From Lactococcus hircilactis (GTDB lineage: Bacteria; Bacillota; Bacilli; Lactobacillales; Streptococcaceae): DNA of 64,000 nucleotides. Numbering within the stretch: position 1 is the stretch's first letter; every line of letters begins with the position of its first letter. Below are positions 26,643 through 35,988 of this stretch, one piece after another. The notes under the pieces were generated by a model. That model saw only the letters and a list, made by a program, of their open reading frames with translations, had not been told where the DNA came from and made no database searches. The translations under genes were made by a program, and so were the position numbers. Where the stretch lies: positions 1 to 64,000 of the forward strand of contig NZ_WITJ01000008.1 in the NCBI RefSeq assembly GCF_009601015.1, given 5' to 3'.

Positions 26643-27236
26643 ATGCCTGTCACAAGTGATTCTCAAAGACAATTAATAGAGGCTTTCTTTCGAGTGGCCA
26701 AGGAATATCCCGAACAAAAAATGACTTTTGCTATGGTTGCAAAAAGAGCTGGGATGTCACGAGAAAACGCTTATCGTAATCATTTTAGAGGAATACCAGA
26801 AATTATTGAAAGAATTCATTTTTTGATTGATAATGAAATAAGGACTGATTTTGAGAAATTTATCTCCAGCGAAGATCCTGACATTTCAAAGTTTTTCAGC
26901 ACTATCCTCCCTTTTTTATATGAAAAACAAGAATGGCTTAGGGTACTTTTTAATTCATATATCGATCCTAATTGGTTGATGTTTTTGCAACAGAAATATA
27001 TTCCTTTATTTACAGATTATCTTGATAAGCTCGGGAAAGTTGATGTATTTTCTAATGCTTTTTTATCTCAGATTGTTGTAAAAGAATTTCTTTCTATTAT
27101 ATCTACATGGTTATCAACTGATTCACCTGAGCCGCCCGCTCTTTTCGTGAAAAAATTTATTCATCTTTTACAACAATCTCCAATTGATATGCTAACTCAA
27201 AAATCGCAATTTTCTTACAAAGATTCAAATCTGTAA
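26643..27236 (+). CDS. TetR/AcrR-family transcriptional regulator
   Basis: A 197-residue regulator. The N-terminal helix-turn-helix (about 8-55) contains FAMVAKRAGMSRENAYRNHF. The C-terminal helical ligand domain is rich in aromatic residues. A strong GGAGGT precedes the ATG. It is divergent from three small membrane protein genes in the module flanked by 70-bp repeats, so it most likely controls them and itself. The ligand is unknown. Confidence 0.82.
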   Translation: MPVTSDSQRQLIEAFFRVAKEYPEQKMTFAMVAKRAGMSRENAYRNHFRGIPEIIERIHFLIDNEIRTDFEKFISSEDPDISKFFSTILPFLYEKQEWLRVLFNSYIDPNWLMFLQQKYIPLFTDYLDKLGKVDVFSNAFLSQIVVKEFLSIISTWLSTDSPEPPALFVKKFIHLLQQSPIDMLTQKSQFSYKDSNL

Positions 27237-27304
27237 TTATTGCTTAATTCTTTTTATACATTCAAATCGCAGTCCTAATTTTCAGTTTGTTGATCTGGTT
27301 GTTT

Positions 27305-27374
27305 AATATAGTTTTTAAGTGTAATGAATTCTCCTATTTTGGGAGAATTTTTTATTTTTGAAGAATGATCACGC
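27305..27374 (+). repeat. 70-bp direct repeat, right copy
   Basis: It matches 69 of 70 bases of the 3' end of pox plus its terminator (25033-25102), although no oxidase gene precedes this copy. It ends the 2.3-kb module and supplies the terminator (27327-27358) for the TetR gene. Confidence 0.95.
27327..27358 (+). terminator. Terminator in the right direct repeat
   Basis: Same hairpin as at 25055-25086. It now follows the TetR-family gene. Confidence 0.8.
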
Positions 27375-27385
27375 GGTGGTTGGGG

Positions 27386-27414
27386 TTCAAATTTTGCTGT
27401 GAAAATGGTATAAT
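27386..27414 (+). promoter_or_regulatory. Promoter of ybaB
   Basis: TTCAAA (27386-27391), a 17-bp spacer and TATAAT (27409-27414) with TGG before it (extended -10). The leader is about 130 nt long. Confidence 0.65.
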
Positions 27415-27552
27415 GGAAGGAAATGAGTGAGGAAAAGTGGGATGTCGTTTTTGCCCTTGTGGTTTTAAGTCATCACACATTCTCGTTGCGTTTCGTGACT
27501 CATTTGTATTTTAAATGGCGCACAGTCGCTGATAAGGAGAATTAAAACTACG

Positions 27553-27852
27553 ATGATGAATATGCAAAATATGATGCGTCAGGCACAAAAGCTTCAAAAG
27601 CAAATGGCTGCATCAAAAGATGAAATTGATGCTTCTACTTTTGTTGGAAAATCGCCTCAAGAATTGGTCAGTGTTGAATTTACAGGGGATAAAAAATTAA
27701 GAACCATCCATTTTAATGCTGAGATTATTGACCCTGATGATGTTGAGACCTTACAAGAGATGACCATTGCCGCGGTGAATGATGCGCTGGGTCAAATCGA
27801 AAAAATTACTGAGGAAAAGATGGGAAAATTCACTAAAGGATTGCCTTTCTAA
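27553..27852 (+). CDS. ybaB: YbaB/EbfC-family nucleoid-associated protein
   Basis: A 99-residue small DNA-binding protein with the family core ([44 protein letters not shown]). It acts as a dimer on chromosomal DNA. It stands as a single gene here rather than next to dnaX and recR. AAGGAG lies 12 nt before the first of several in-frame ATGs, so the true start could be 27553 or 27556. Confidence 0.9.
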   Translation: MMNMQNMMRQAQKLQKQMAASKDEIDASTFVGKSPQELVSVEFTGDKKLRTIHFNAEIIDPDDVETLQEMTIAAVNDALGQIEKITEEKMGKFTKGLPF

Positions 27853-27906
27853 TGACTGTTTGAGATGAAAAGCGGCGTTTTTTAGCTCCGTTTTTCTTAT
27901 TTTTTT

Positions 27907-27922
27907 CTGTCAGTACTGACAG
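27907..27922. repeat. Dispersed palindrome copy 3
   Basis: CTGTCAGTACTGACAG. It is flanked by TTTTT and AAAAA, which extend the hairpin. It follows ybaB. Confidence 0.95.
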
Positions 27923-27943
27923 AAAAATTTTTTAATTAAAAAG

Positions 27944-27969
27944 CTCGGCGTTCACTAAAGAACACCGAG
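27944..27969. terminator. Bidirectional terminator between ybaB and ptsI
   Basis: CTCGGCGTTC and GAACACCGAG form a 10-bp stem with a G-T/C-A site and a 6-nt loop. T runs are present on both strands. Confidence 0.85.
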
Positions 27970-27989
27970 TTTTTTATGTTGTGATCGTT

Positions 27990-28005
27990 CTGTCAGTACT
28001 GACAG
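27990..28005. repeat. Dispersed palindrome copy 4
   Basis: CTGTCAGTACTGACAG, extended to TCTG...CAGA. It lies just after the ptsI stop codon. Confidence 0.95.
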
Positions 28006-28015
28006 AATCTGATTT

Positions 28016-29746
28016 TTATTTTGTATAGTCGTCAACAAGAGCGAGAACTTCTTCCATTGTAGCGGCTTGTGTCAAGGCTTTGTCAGCGAGTTCTTCCATC
28101 TTAGTAGAATCAAGACGTTTCATCAGTGAGCGTGTTTCAAGTACAGAAGTTGCTGACATTGAAAATTCGTCAAGGCCAATTCCCATAAGCAATGGAACAG
28201 CTTTTTGATCTCCTGCCATCGCACCACACATTCCAGCCCATTTTCCTTCAGCGTGTGCAGATTTAACAACGTGATTAATCAAACGCAAAAGTGATGGGTT
28301 GTAAGGTTGGTAGAGGTAAGAAACGCGTTCATTCATTCGGTCAGAAGCCATTGAATATTGAATGAGGTCATTTGTACCGATCGAGAAGAAGTCAACTTCT
28401 TTAGCAAATTGGTCCGCCAAAACTGCGGCTGCTGGGATTTCAATCATGATTCCGACTTCGATTCCATCTGCTACGGCAACACCGTCTGCAATTAATTTTG
28501 CTTTTTCTTCTTCATAGATGGCTTTTGCTGCACGGAATTCTGTAACAAGTGCAACCATTGGGAACATGATCCGAAGTCGTCCGTGAACAGAGGCGCGTAA
28601 AAGGGCACGCAGTTGTGTACGGAACATTTCTTCACCTGCACCTTGAGTCAAACTAATCCGAAGGGCACGCCATCCAAGGAAAGGATTCATTTCTTCTGGA
28701 AGATCGAAGTAAGGCAATGTCTTATCTCCACCGATATCCATCGTCCGAACAACAACAGGTTTTCCATTCATGCCTTCGAGTACTGCTTTATATGCAGCAT
28801 ACTGCTCATCTTCTGTTGGGAAATGATCAGATTCCATGTAGAGGAATTCTGTACGGTAAAGTCCAACAGCTTCTGCGCCATTAGCATTTACCCCTTCAAC
28901 ATCTTTTGGTGCACCGATATTTGCAGCAAGTTCAAAGTGTTTGCCATCAGCAGTGAGCGTTTTTGCATCTTTAAGCGCAGCCCATTCCGCTTTTTTTGCA
29001 GCATAAACTTTTCCAGCTTCAACAAATGAAGCTGCTTGTTCTTCTGTTGGCTCGATGATAACATCACCTGTTAAGCCATTTGCAGCAAGCATTTGACCAT
29101 CTTTAACAAGCGTTGTGATATTTTTAGTTCCCAAAACGGCTGGAATTTCAAGCGTATTAGCCATGATGGCAGAGTGAGATGTTTTTCCTCCCACATTTGT
29201 CACAAAGGCTTTTACAAATTTCTTGTCTAATTGAGCAGTTTCTGAAGGAGTCAAATCGTCAGCAACGATAATAACTTCTTCATTAATCAATGCTGGACTA
29301 GGAAGTTTAACACCTAATAGATTGGCCATTACACGCTTTGTGACATCTTTGATATCAGCAGCACGTTCTTGCATGTATTTATTATCATCCATGCCTTCAA
29401 AGATCGAGATAAACATGTCTGTCACTTCTTTGAGCGCTGATTCAGCGTTGACTTTCTTGTCATCAATGACAGTTTTGATTTGACCCGTCATTTCTGGGTC
29501 AGAAAGAACCATCATGTGTGCATCAAATACTGATGCAGCTTCTTCTCCAAGGCTCGCTACTGCTTTACTCTTAATCAAAGAAAGCTCGTCAATAGAGGCA
29601 GCCAAGGCTGCGTCAAGGCGAGCTTTCTCAGATTCTGAATCTTCAACTGTTTTTGTCTCAAAAGATAAATCTGGTTGAACAAGCAAGTACGCCTTTGCTA
29701 CAGCTACACCTGATGATGCAGCAATACCTTTAAGCATAGTTGTCAT
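28016..29746 (-). CDS. ptsI: PTS Enzyme I (phosphoenolpyruvate-protein phosphotransferase)
   Basis: A 576-residue cytoplasmic enzyme that takes phosphate from PEP and passes it to HPr, feeding the PTS permeases at 1.8-3.8 and 60.5-62.3 kb. The phosphorylated His191 lies in [10 protein letters not shown]. The PEP-binding domain contains GLYRTEFLY, the [10 protein letters not shown] region and [11 protein letters not shown]. It begins 2 nt after the ptsH stop codon. Confidence 0.96.
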   Translation of the reverse strand: MTTMLKGIAASSGVAVAKAYLLVQPDLSFETKTVEDSESEKARLDAALAASIDELSLIKSKAVASLGEEAASVFDAHMMVLSDPEMTGQIKTVIDDKKVNAESALKEVTDMFISIFEGMDDNKYMQERAADIKDVTKRVMANLLGVKLPSPALINEEVIIVADDLTPSETAQLDKKFVKAFVTNVGGKTSHSAIMANTLEIPAVLGTKNITTLVKDGQMLAANGLTGDVIIEPTEEQAASFVEAGKVYAAKKAEWAALKDAKTLTADGKHFELAANIGAPKDVEGVNANGAEAVGLYRTEFLYMESDHFPTEDEQYAAYKAVLEGMNGKPVVVRTMDIGGDKTLPYFDLPEEMNPFLGWRALRISLTQGAGEEMFRTQLRALLRASVHGRLRIMFPMVALVTEFRAAKAIYEEEKAKLIADGVAVADGIEVGIMIEIPAAAVLADQFAKEVDFFSIGTNDLIQYSMASDRMNERVSYLYQPYNPSLLRLINHVVKSAHAEGKWAGMCGAMAGDQKAVPLLMGIGLDEFSMSATSVLETRSLMKRLDSTKMEELADKALTQAATMEEVLALVDDYTK

Positions 29747-29748
29747 GA

Positions 29749-30015
29749 TTATTCAGCAAGTCCTTCTTTAGTCATAGTTTCAGCAATCGTTGCGATAGCA
29801 TCATCTGCATCAGCACCTTCAGCTGTGATTGTAACATCAGCACCTTGACCAACACCAAGGGACATCACACCCATGATAGATTTAAGGTTTACAGATTTTC
29901 CTTTGTATTCCAAAGCGATCTCTGAAGTGAATTTTGAAGCTGTTTGAACGAGCAATGTAGCTGGACGTGCATGAATACCAGTTTCTGCAACAATGTGGAA
30001 TTCTTTAGATGCCAT
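29749..30015 (-). CDS. ptsH: Phosphocarrier protein HPr
   Basis: An 88-residue protein with catalytic His15 (GIHARPA) and regulatory Ser46 (LKSIMGVMS). HPr-Ser-P is the CcpA co-repressor in Firmicutes, which links this gene to the cre sites at 4.8, 23.2 and 62.4 kb. Start chosen at ATG 30015, after AGGAG; the longer frame adds residues foreign to HPr. Confidence 0.97.
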   Translation of the reverse strand: MASKEFHIVAETGIHARPATLLVQTASKFTSEIALEYKGKSVNLKSIMGVMSLGVGQGADVTITAEGADADDAIATIAETMTKEGLAE

Positions 30016-30081
30016 TTTATGGTTCTCCTTGTTTTTCATTTACTGATAGTATCTTGTGTTTGAATACCTATCACTCTACAA

Positions 30082-30110
30082 ATTGTACCACAAAGTGAAG
30101 TCGTTTGCAA
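30082..30110 (-). promoter_or_regulatory. ptsHI promoter
   Basis: On the minus strand, TTGCAA (30105-30110), a 17-bp spacer and TACAAT (30082-30087) with TGG before it. Confidence 0.82.
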
Positions 30111-30246
30111 TATTTTCTAAATTTTTTTGATGAAAAATGTTTCTTGAGGAATGAATTCGAATGTTCACGCTTCGATTCCTTTTGAGCACTTCTTTTATTT
30201 CGGATAGATGCATTATTTCAAAAAAATAGTTATCCGATAGGATAAA

Positions 30247-30267
30247 TAAAAAAGACTGTGAGGTCTT
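30247..30267 (-). terminator. Terminator of the DAHP synthase pair
   Basis: On the minus strand, a short AAGAC/GTCTT stem with a 6-nt loop and a T run, overlapping the stop codon of the second aro gene. Confidence 0.6.
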
Positions 30268-31297
30268 ATTTATTGAGTGATTCAAATATCTCTTGAACGA
30301 GTGTTTCTGTTTTGTCCCAGCCTAAGCAAGGATCGGTGATGGATTTTCCGTAAATTTCTGGACGATCTTGGCGGCCATCCTCAATGTAGGATTCAATCAT
30401 GAACCCACGAACGTATTTTTTAATTTCATCATTCCATGCCCGATTGATCAAGGTTTGGCGGACGATGCGGATCTGCTCCATAAAGCGTTTGCCTGAGTTA
30501 TCGTGATTCGTGTCAATCATGATGAATGGATTTTTCAAGTTCATTTTTTCATATAAAGCAATCGTGTCAAGTAAATTATCGGTGTAATAATTCGGGTGAT
30601 TTTTCCCATTTTCATCTAATCCACCTCGTAAAACAGCGTGTGCGAGTGGGTTCCCAGATGTTTCAACTTCAGCACGCGCAAAAAGAAAATGTTGAGGTTG
30701 TTGTGCGGCATAAATACTATTAAACATGACTTTGAGATTTCCAGATGTTGGATTTTTCATCCCGATTGGTGCGTCAATTCCTGATGCCGTAAATCGATGT
30801 TGCTGATCTTCAACTGATCGTGCACCGACCGCGTGATAGGAGACCAGATCATCGACCAATCGTACATTCTCAGGATAAAGCATCTCGTCAGCTGTGGTCA
30901 ATCCTGTCTGTGTGATTACTTTGTAGTGCAAATCGCGCACCATCTTGATGCCATTAATGAGATCGGTATGCCCGTCTTCATCTGGCTCATGCAACATCCC
31001 TTTGTAACCATCTCCATTCGTGCGAGGCTTGGCGGTATAGACGCGCATGACGATAAATAAGCGAGATTTAACTTTTTCTTGAAGTTGTGCTAAGCGGTGT
31101 GCATAATCAAGCACTGCGGCTTCATTATCTGATGAGCATGGACCAATCACAAGAAGTAAACGATCGTCTTCTCCTTTGATAATCGCTTCAAGTTCACGAT
31201 CTCGTGCAGTTTTCTTTTTTTCTTGTTCGGAATTGAGATGTCCCAGTTTTTTAATGGACTCAATATCGATTTTTGGACTAATTTCTGTAAATGCCAT
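30266..31297 (-). CDS. aroG: DAHP synthase, type I (second copy)
   Basis: A 343-residue 3-deoxy-7-phosphoheptulonate synthase: PEP + erythrose-4-phosphate, the first shikimate step. Family motifs are LLLVIGPCSSDN, MRVYTAKPRTNGDGYKG and GARSVEDQQHR. It is a close paralog of the gene immediately upstream and starts 2 nt after that stop codon. Type I copies usually differ in feedback inhibition (Phe or Tyr), but which one this is cannot be read reliably. Confidence 0.93.
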   Translation of the reverse strand: MAFTEISPKIDIESIKKLGHLNSEQEKKKTARDRELEAIIKGEDDRLLLVIGPCSSDNEAAVLDYAHRLAQLQEKVKSRLFIVMRVYTAKPRTNGDGYKGMLHEPDEDGHTDLINGIKMVRDLHYKVITQTGLTTADEMLYPENVRLVDDLVSYHAVGARSVEDQQHRFTASGIDAPIGMKNPTSGNLKVMFNSIYAAQQPQHFLFARAEVETSGNPLAHAVLRGGLDENGKNHPNYYTDNLLDTIALYEKMNLKNPFIMIDTNHDNSGKRFMEQIRIVRQTLINRAWNDEIKKYVRGFMIESYIEDGRQDRPEIYGKSITDPCLGWDKTETLVQEIFESLNK

Positions 31298-31299
31298 GT

Positions 31300-32343
31300 T
31301 TAGTTTTCCTGAACTTTCTGTTCATTCTTGTAAATTTCTTGAACGAGGGCTACTGTTTTGTCCCAGCCTAAGCAAGGATCGGTGATGGATTTTCCGTAAA
31401 TTTCTGGACGATCTTGACGGCCATCCGCAATATAGGATTCAATCATGAACCCACGAACGTATTTTTTGATTTCATCATTCCATGCCCGATTGATCAAGGT
31501 TTGGCGGACGATACGAATCTGCTCCATGAAACGTTTGCCTGAGTTGTCATGATTCGTGTCAATCACGATGAATGGATTTTTCAAGTTCATCTTTTCATAC
31601 AAAGCGATGGTATCAAGCAAGTCATCCGTGTAATAATTCGGGTGATTTTTCCCATTTTCATCTAATCCACCACGTAAAATAGCGTGTGCGAGTGGATTTC
31701 CTGAAGTTTTTACTTCAGCACGACGATAGAGGAAATCTTGTTCTTGTTGAGCAGCATAAATTCCGTTGAACATGACTTTGAGATTTCCAGAGGTTGGATT
31801 TTTCATCCCGACAGGTGCATCTGCACCAGAAGCAACAAATCGGTGTTGTTGATCTTCAACCGACCGTGCGCCGACTGCGACATAAGAAACTAAATCATCA
31901 ACTAAAGAAAGATTTTCAGGGTAAAGCATCTCGTCAGCCGTGGTCAAGCCTGTTTGTGTGATGACTTTGTAGTGCAGATCGCGCACCATCTTGATGCCGT
32001 TGATCAAATCAACCCGTCCATCTGCGTCAGGCTCGTGAATCAGCCCTTTATAGCCATCTCCATTGGTGCGAGGCTTAGCGGTATAGACGCGCATGACGAT
32101 AAAAATCTTATCCTCGACTTCTTTTTGAAGTTGTGCTAAGCGGTGCGCATAATCAAGCACTGCGGCTTCATTATCTGACGAACACGGACCAATAATCAAT
32201 AAAAGGCGATCATCTTCTCCTTTAATGATGGCTTCAAGTTCGCGATCTCTTTTTGCTTTGAGCTGTTGTTCTGCTTCGTTTAAATGTCCAAGCTTTTTTA
32301 CGTTATCAATATCAATCTTTGGACTAATTTCTTTAAATGTCAT
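31300..32343 (-). CDS. aroF: DAHP synthase, type I (first copy)
   Basis: A 347-residue paralog with the same motifs (LLLIIGPCSSDN; VYTAKPRTNGDGYKG; GARSVEDQQHR). Start chosen at ATG 32343 with AAGGGAAA upstream; the longer frame passes through the leader hairpin. Nucleotide identity to the second copy is very high in blocks (about 31345-31560 against 30310-30525), suggesting gene conversion. It is first in the two-gene unit, behind a strong promoter and a leader hairpin. Confidence 0.92.
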   Translation of the reverse strand: MTFKEISPKIDIDNVKKLGHLNEAEQQLKAKRDRELEAIIKGEDDRLLLIIGPCSSDNEAAVLDYAHRLAQLQKEVEDKIFIVMRVYTAKPRTNGDGYKGLIHEPDADGRVDLINGIKMVRDLHYKVITQTGLTTADEMLYPENLSLVDDLVSYVAVGARSVEDQQHRFVASGADAPVGMKNPTSGNLKVMFNGIYAAQQEQDFLYRRAEVKTSGNPLAHAILRGGLDENGKNHPNYYTDDLLDTIALYEKMNLKNPFIVIDTNHDNSGKRFMEQIRIVRQTLINRAWNDEIKKYVRGFMIESYIADGRQDRPEIYGKSITDPCLGWDKTVALVQEIYKNEQKVQEN

Positions 32344-32363
32344 GTGCCGTTTCCCTTGGTAAA

Positions 32364-32390
32364 AATATTGCACTGGAATAGTGCAATATT
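32364..32390 (-). promoter_or_regulatory. Leader hairpin before aroF
   Basis: AATATTGCACT and AGTGCAATATT form a perfect 11-bp stem with a 5-nt loop, 20 nt before the ATG and close to the ribosome binding site. On the minus strand it is followed by TTTACC, so it could be a weak attenuator. Confidence 0.6.
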
Positions 32391-32408
32391 TTTTAAATTT
32401 TATAGAAT

Positions 32409-32437
32409 ATTTTACAACATACTGCTGCTATTGTCAA
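32409..32437 (-). promoter_or_regulatory. Promoter of the aro pair
   Basis: On the minus strand, consensus TTGACA (32432-32437), a 17-bp spacer and TAAAAT (32409-32414). Confidence 0.82.
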
Positions 32438-32457
32438 ATTTTTGTGTATTTTTTTTG

Positions 32458-32473
32458 TTGTCAGTACTGACAA
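32458..32473. repeat. Dispersed palindrome copy 5
   Basis: TTGTCAGTACTGACAA, intergenic between secA and the aro promoter. Confidence 0.93.
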
Positions 32474-32509
32474 AAATACTTTTTGGTGTTTTTGACTGAT
32501 TTTGATTCA

Positions 32510-32525
32510 CTGTCAGTGCTGACAG
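32510..32525. repeat. Dispersed palindrome copy 6 (TG centre)
   Basis: CTGTCAGTGCTGACAG, just after the secA stop codon. Confidence 0.92.
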
Positions 32526-32551
32526 ATTTTAGAAATCCACATGCATCACGC

Positions 32552-35134
32552 TTATGCGAGATGTGCGCGTCCGTGACAATTTTTAAACTTCTTACCAGAT
32601 CCGCATGGGCAAAGCTCATTTCTACCCACATTTTCAAATGGATTTGTGACGGTTTCATTGGTAAGGTTCGCAGGTCCTGTTGTCACAACAGAACGTGGGG
32701 CTTGTTGCTGGACTTGTGCAGTTTGTGGATGAATTTGTGCTTTCATCATCAACCGCGTCACTTCAAATTCAATCGCACCAATCATGTTATTAAACATGTT
32801 GTAGGCTTCTTCTTGATACTCAACGATTGGATTATTTTGTGCATAGCCACGAAGTCCTACAGACTGACGCATTTGATCAAGTGCATCAATGTGCTCTGAC
32901 CAATTATTATCCACAACGCGTAAAATGACTGCGCGTTGAAATTCGATTTGGCGCTCAAGCACTTCTAATTTTTCCATTTGCGTAGCATAATGTGCCTTGA
33001 TTTTATCAAAAAGCAAATCCTTGATTTCTTGTGCAGATTTTTCTGTCAGTGCTGACAGATCAATGGATTCTTCAGGAAGCATGGTGTTTTGCACCGTCGA
33101 AAGAAGATTTTTGAGCGTTTCTTCATTTTTGAGATCATTTAAGGCATGACCGTCCACTTGACGCTCAACAGTACGCTTAAACATTCCCATCAAAACAGGG
33201 GTCATATCCTTTGTTTCTACAATGACTTGATGCCGTTGAGCATAAATTACTTCACGTTGTTCACGAATGACATCATCATATTGAAGCACTTGTTTTCGGG
33301 AATCGTAGTTGTTTCCTTCAACCCGCTTTTGTGAACTTTCGATCTGTCTTGTGATCAATCCCGATTTAATAACGGCATCATCTCCAGAAATTCGCATCCG
33401 ATCTAAGAATGCGGAGACGCGCTCTGAACCAAAACGTTTCATCAAATCATCTTCAAGTGAGAGATAAAATTGTGACACGCCTGGATCTCCTTGACGTCCA
33501 GCACGACCACGAAGCTGATTATCAATACGACGCGATTCATGACGTTCCGTCCCAATCACTGCAAGGCCTCGAAATTCTGGATCAGCGTGATCAATCACTC
33601 CAGCACCCAGTTTGATGTCCGTTCCACGTCCAGCCATGTTGGTCGCAATCGTCACCGCTCCTTGTTGTCCTGCATTCATAATGATTTGCGCTTCACGGAA
33701 GTGATTTTTTGCATTTAATACTTCGTGAGGGATTTTTGCTTCAACCAATTTTTTTGAAATCAACTCAGACGTCTCCACAGCGACTGTACCAATGAGCAGT
33801 GGTTGCCCTTGAGCATGACGTCGTTTGATGTCTTCAAGAACAGCTTTAAATTTCGTCTCCAACGTAGGATAAAGCAAATCTGGATGATCCAGTCGTTGAA
33901 TGGGACGGTTGGTTGGAATTGGTGTGATTTGAATGTTATAAATCTCACGGAATTCTTCTTCTTCGGTTTTAGCAGTACCTGTCATTCCTGACAATTTTTT
34001 ATACATCCGGAAATAGTTTTGAATCGTAATCGAAGCCATTGTTTTCGATTCATCCTGGATTGGTGCAGCTTCTTTGGCTTCAATTGCTTGGTGAAGTCCA
34101 TCAGAATAACGCCGTCCTGGCATGGTACGCCCCGTAAATTGGTCAATAATTAAAACTTCTTGATTTTCATCCACCATATAATCAATATCGTGGAGCATGA
34201 TATAATTCGCACGAAGTGCATTATCTACAAAGTGTGTGAGTGCAACATTATCCATATCATAAAGGTTTTCGATTTGGAAGAATTTCTCTGCTTTATCAAT
34301 GCCTTCTTCTGTCAAAGAAATGGTTTTAGATTGTAAATCAATCTTATAATCATCCCCTTCTTCGTAATCAGATGTGACGATATTCAAATCTTGTCCACTC
34401 AGCGATTTCGCAAATTGATCCGCACGGTAATAAAGCGCAGATGAACTTTCAGCTTGACCGGAAATGATCAACGGTGTTCTGGCTTCATCAACCAAAATCG
34501 AGTCCACTTCATCGACCAAAGCATAATTGAGCGTCCGTTGCACCATATCTTCTTTACGCGTGACCATATTGTCACGCAAATAATCGAACCCCAGCTCAGC
34601 AGAAGTAGAATACGTGATGTCACAATTATACGCTTCCCGTTTTTCTTCTGGCGATTTTGAATTCAAATTCAAACCTACCGTCAACCCAAGCCAATTGTAA
34701 AGTTCCCCCATCTCTGTCATATCACGTGTGGCAAGGTATTCATTGACAGTGACTACGTGTGCGCCTTTGTCTGACAATGCGTTTAAATATACTGGCATTG
34801 TCGCAGTCAACGTTTTTCCTTCACCTGTACGCATCTCTGGAACATCTCCATTATGAAGCACGATTCCACCCATGATTTGGACATGGAAAGGGTAGAGTCC
34901 AAGCACACGTCTTGCTGCTTCACGACAGACGGCAAAAGCTTCATAAAGCAAATCATCTAAGCTCTCCCCATTTTGAACACGCGCTTTTAGCTCTGGTGTT
35001 TTGGCCTTCAATTGATCATCTGAAAGATGCTCCATTTCATCAGCAAAACTTTCGACTTTACGTGCCATCCGATCTAATTTGCGCAATTCTTTTTTATCGT
35101 TTTCGACGATTTGTTTAATAAAATTATTAGGCAT
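32552..35134 (-). CDS. secA: Preprotein translocase ATPase SecA
   Basis: An 860-residue motor that drives unfolded preproteins through SecYEG. Walker A MRTGEGKT lies at about 101-108. [13 protein letters not shown] (Walker B), [19 protein letters not shown] and [10 protein letters not shown] mark the helicase domains. The C-terminal zinc finger [13 protein letters not shown] (about 842-854) is intact. Residues LSALT (near residue 695) are encoded by a copy of the dispersed palindrome. It should export the pilins and adhesin. Confidence 0.97.
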   Translation of the reverse strand: MPNNFIKQIVENDKKELRKLDRMARKVESFADEMEHLSDDQLKAKTPELKARVQNGESLDDLLYEAFAVCREAARRVLGLYPFHVQIMGGIVLHNGDVPEMRTGEGKTLTATMPVYLNALSDKGAHVVTVNEYLATRDMTEMGELYNWLGLTVGLNLNSKSPEEKREAYNCDITYSTSAELGFDYLRDNMVTRKEDMVQRTLNYALVDEVDSILVDEARTPLIISGQAESSSALYYRADQFAKSLSGQDLNIVTSDYEEGDDYKIDLQSKTISLTEEGIDKAEKFFQIENLYDMDNVALTHFVDNALRANYIMLHDIDYMVDENQEVLIIDQFTGRTMPGRRYSDGLHQAIEAKEAAPIQDESKTMASITIQNYFRMYKKLSGMTGTAKTEEEEFREIYNIQITPIPTNRPIQRLDHPDLLYPTLETKFKAVLEDIKRRHAQGQPLLIGTVAVETSELISKKLVEAKIPHEVLNAKNHFREAQIIMNAGQQGAVTIATNMAGRGTDIKLGAGVIDHADPEFRGLAVIGTERHESRRIDNQLRGRAGRQGDPGVSQFYLSLEDDLMKRFGSERVSAFLDRMRISGDDAVIKSGLITRQIESSQKRVEGNNYDSRKQVLQYDDVIREQREVIYAQRHQVIVETKDMTPVLMGMFKRTVERQVDGHALNDLKNEETLKNLLSTVQNTMLPEESIDLSALTEKSAQEIKDLLFDKIKAHYATQMEKLEVLERQIEFQRAVILRVVDNNWSEHIDALDQMRQSVGLRGYAQNNPIVEYQEEAYNMFNNMIGAIEFEVTRLMMKAQIHPQTAQVQQQAPRSVVTTGPANLTNETVTNPFENVGRNELCPCGSGKKFKNCHGRAHLA
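33043..33058. repeat. Dispersed palindrome copy 7, inside secA
   Basis: CTGTCAGTGCTGACAG. It encodes LSALT in SecA. Confidence 0.92.
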
Positions 35135-35263
35135 AGTTTCTCTTTCGTTAATCCTGCGTGATTTTTAGCGAAAAATCCACAGATACAGTTAGTGCTATTT
35201 TATCATTTTCAAGTTTAGATTTCAAACTAGAAACTGCACATGTCTTCTTTTAATGAGAAAATT

Positions 35264-35279
35264 CTGTCAGTACTGACAG
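35264..35279. repeat. Dispersed palindrome copy 8
   Basis: CTGTCAGTACTGACAG, extended to TTCTG...CAGAA. It lies directly after the acyltransferase stop codon. Confidence 0.95.
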
Positions 35280-35284
35280 AACAC

Positions 35285-35905
35285 TCACTTTGCTTGATAA
35301 TGATAGTCTGGATTGATTTCTTTATCCAATGCCACAAAAGCTTCTTCCATCCGACGATTGATTTCTTCAATTCCTTCTGGATTCGCTTTTTTAATATCTG
35401 AAATGTCGATGGGTTCACCAAAATTGACATCAACGCGCTGACGTTTAAAAATCCCTTTCATATTTTGTGGGCCTTGATAAACAGCTGGGACAAGACGGAC
35501 CTTCGCCATCTTCCCAATCACAGCGACACCTCCTTTGAGCTCAGAAGAATGACGACTTCCTGTTGGAAACATGATTAAAGATTTATCAGATTCTTTTAGC
35601 TGCTTCACAGCATATTTTAGCGTTTTAGGACTTGGATGATCTCGATCCACTGGAAAAGCACCACAATGCCGAATCCACCACGCTCCAAAAGGATTTTTAA
35701 ATAATTCTTTTTTTGCCATAAAAATAAATTGTTTTGGGCGCGTCGCAAAAGCAAAATAAACTGGCTCAAGTGCCATCCGATGAGGGGCGACTAAGATATA
35801 GTTTTCCTCACGATTCGGGATCCGATCAAGATGGTGATAATGAGCATTCCCATTAAAAATCAAAAGTAAAAATTGAACTAAACCACGTAAAAATGCGTAA
35901 AACAT
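35285..35905 (-). CDS. 1-acylglycerol-3-phosphate acyltransferase family protein
   Basis: A 206-residue membrane-associated acyltransferase of the PlsC family, expected to make phosphatidic acid from lysophosphatidic acid. Motifs are APHRMALEP (the catalytic HxxxxD position reads HxxxxE), a GAFPVDRDHPS block, the substrate motif FPTGSRHSS, and VPAVYQGP. The Asp-to-Glu change in motif I is conservative but worth noting. A dispersed palindrome sits immediately after the stop codon. Confidence 0.85.
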   Translation of the reverse strand: MFYAFLRGLVQFLLLIFNGNAHYHHLDRIPNREENYILVAPHRMALEPVYFAFATRPKQFIFMAKKELFKNPFGAWWIRHCGAFPVDRDHPSPKTLKYAVKQLKESDKSLIMFPTGSRHSSELKGGVAVIGKMAKVRLVPAVYQGPQNMKGIFKRQRVDVNFGEPIDISDIKKANPEGIEEINRRMEEAFVALDKEINPDYHYQAK

Positions 35906-35988
35906 AGATTCTCCTATTTATTCAAACTGTTATGATTATAGCATATCAAAAGCACAAAGGTAAACCTTTCGTGCTTTTATTTTCATCT

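Noticed and set aside
25033-27374. Complete integrative element or prophage
   Set aside because: Direct repeats are clear, but no integrase, excisionase, transposase or phage gene is present, so only a module with att-like ends can be claimed.
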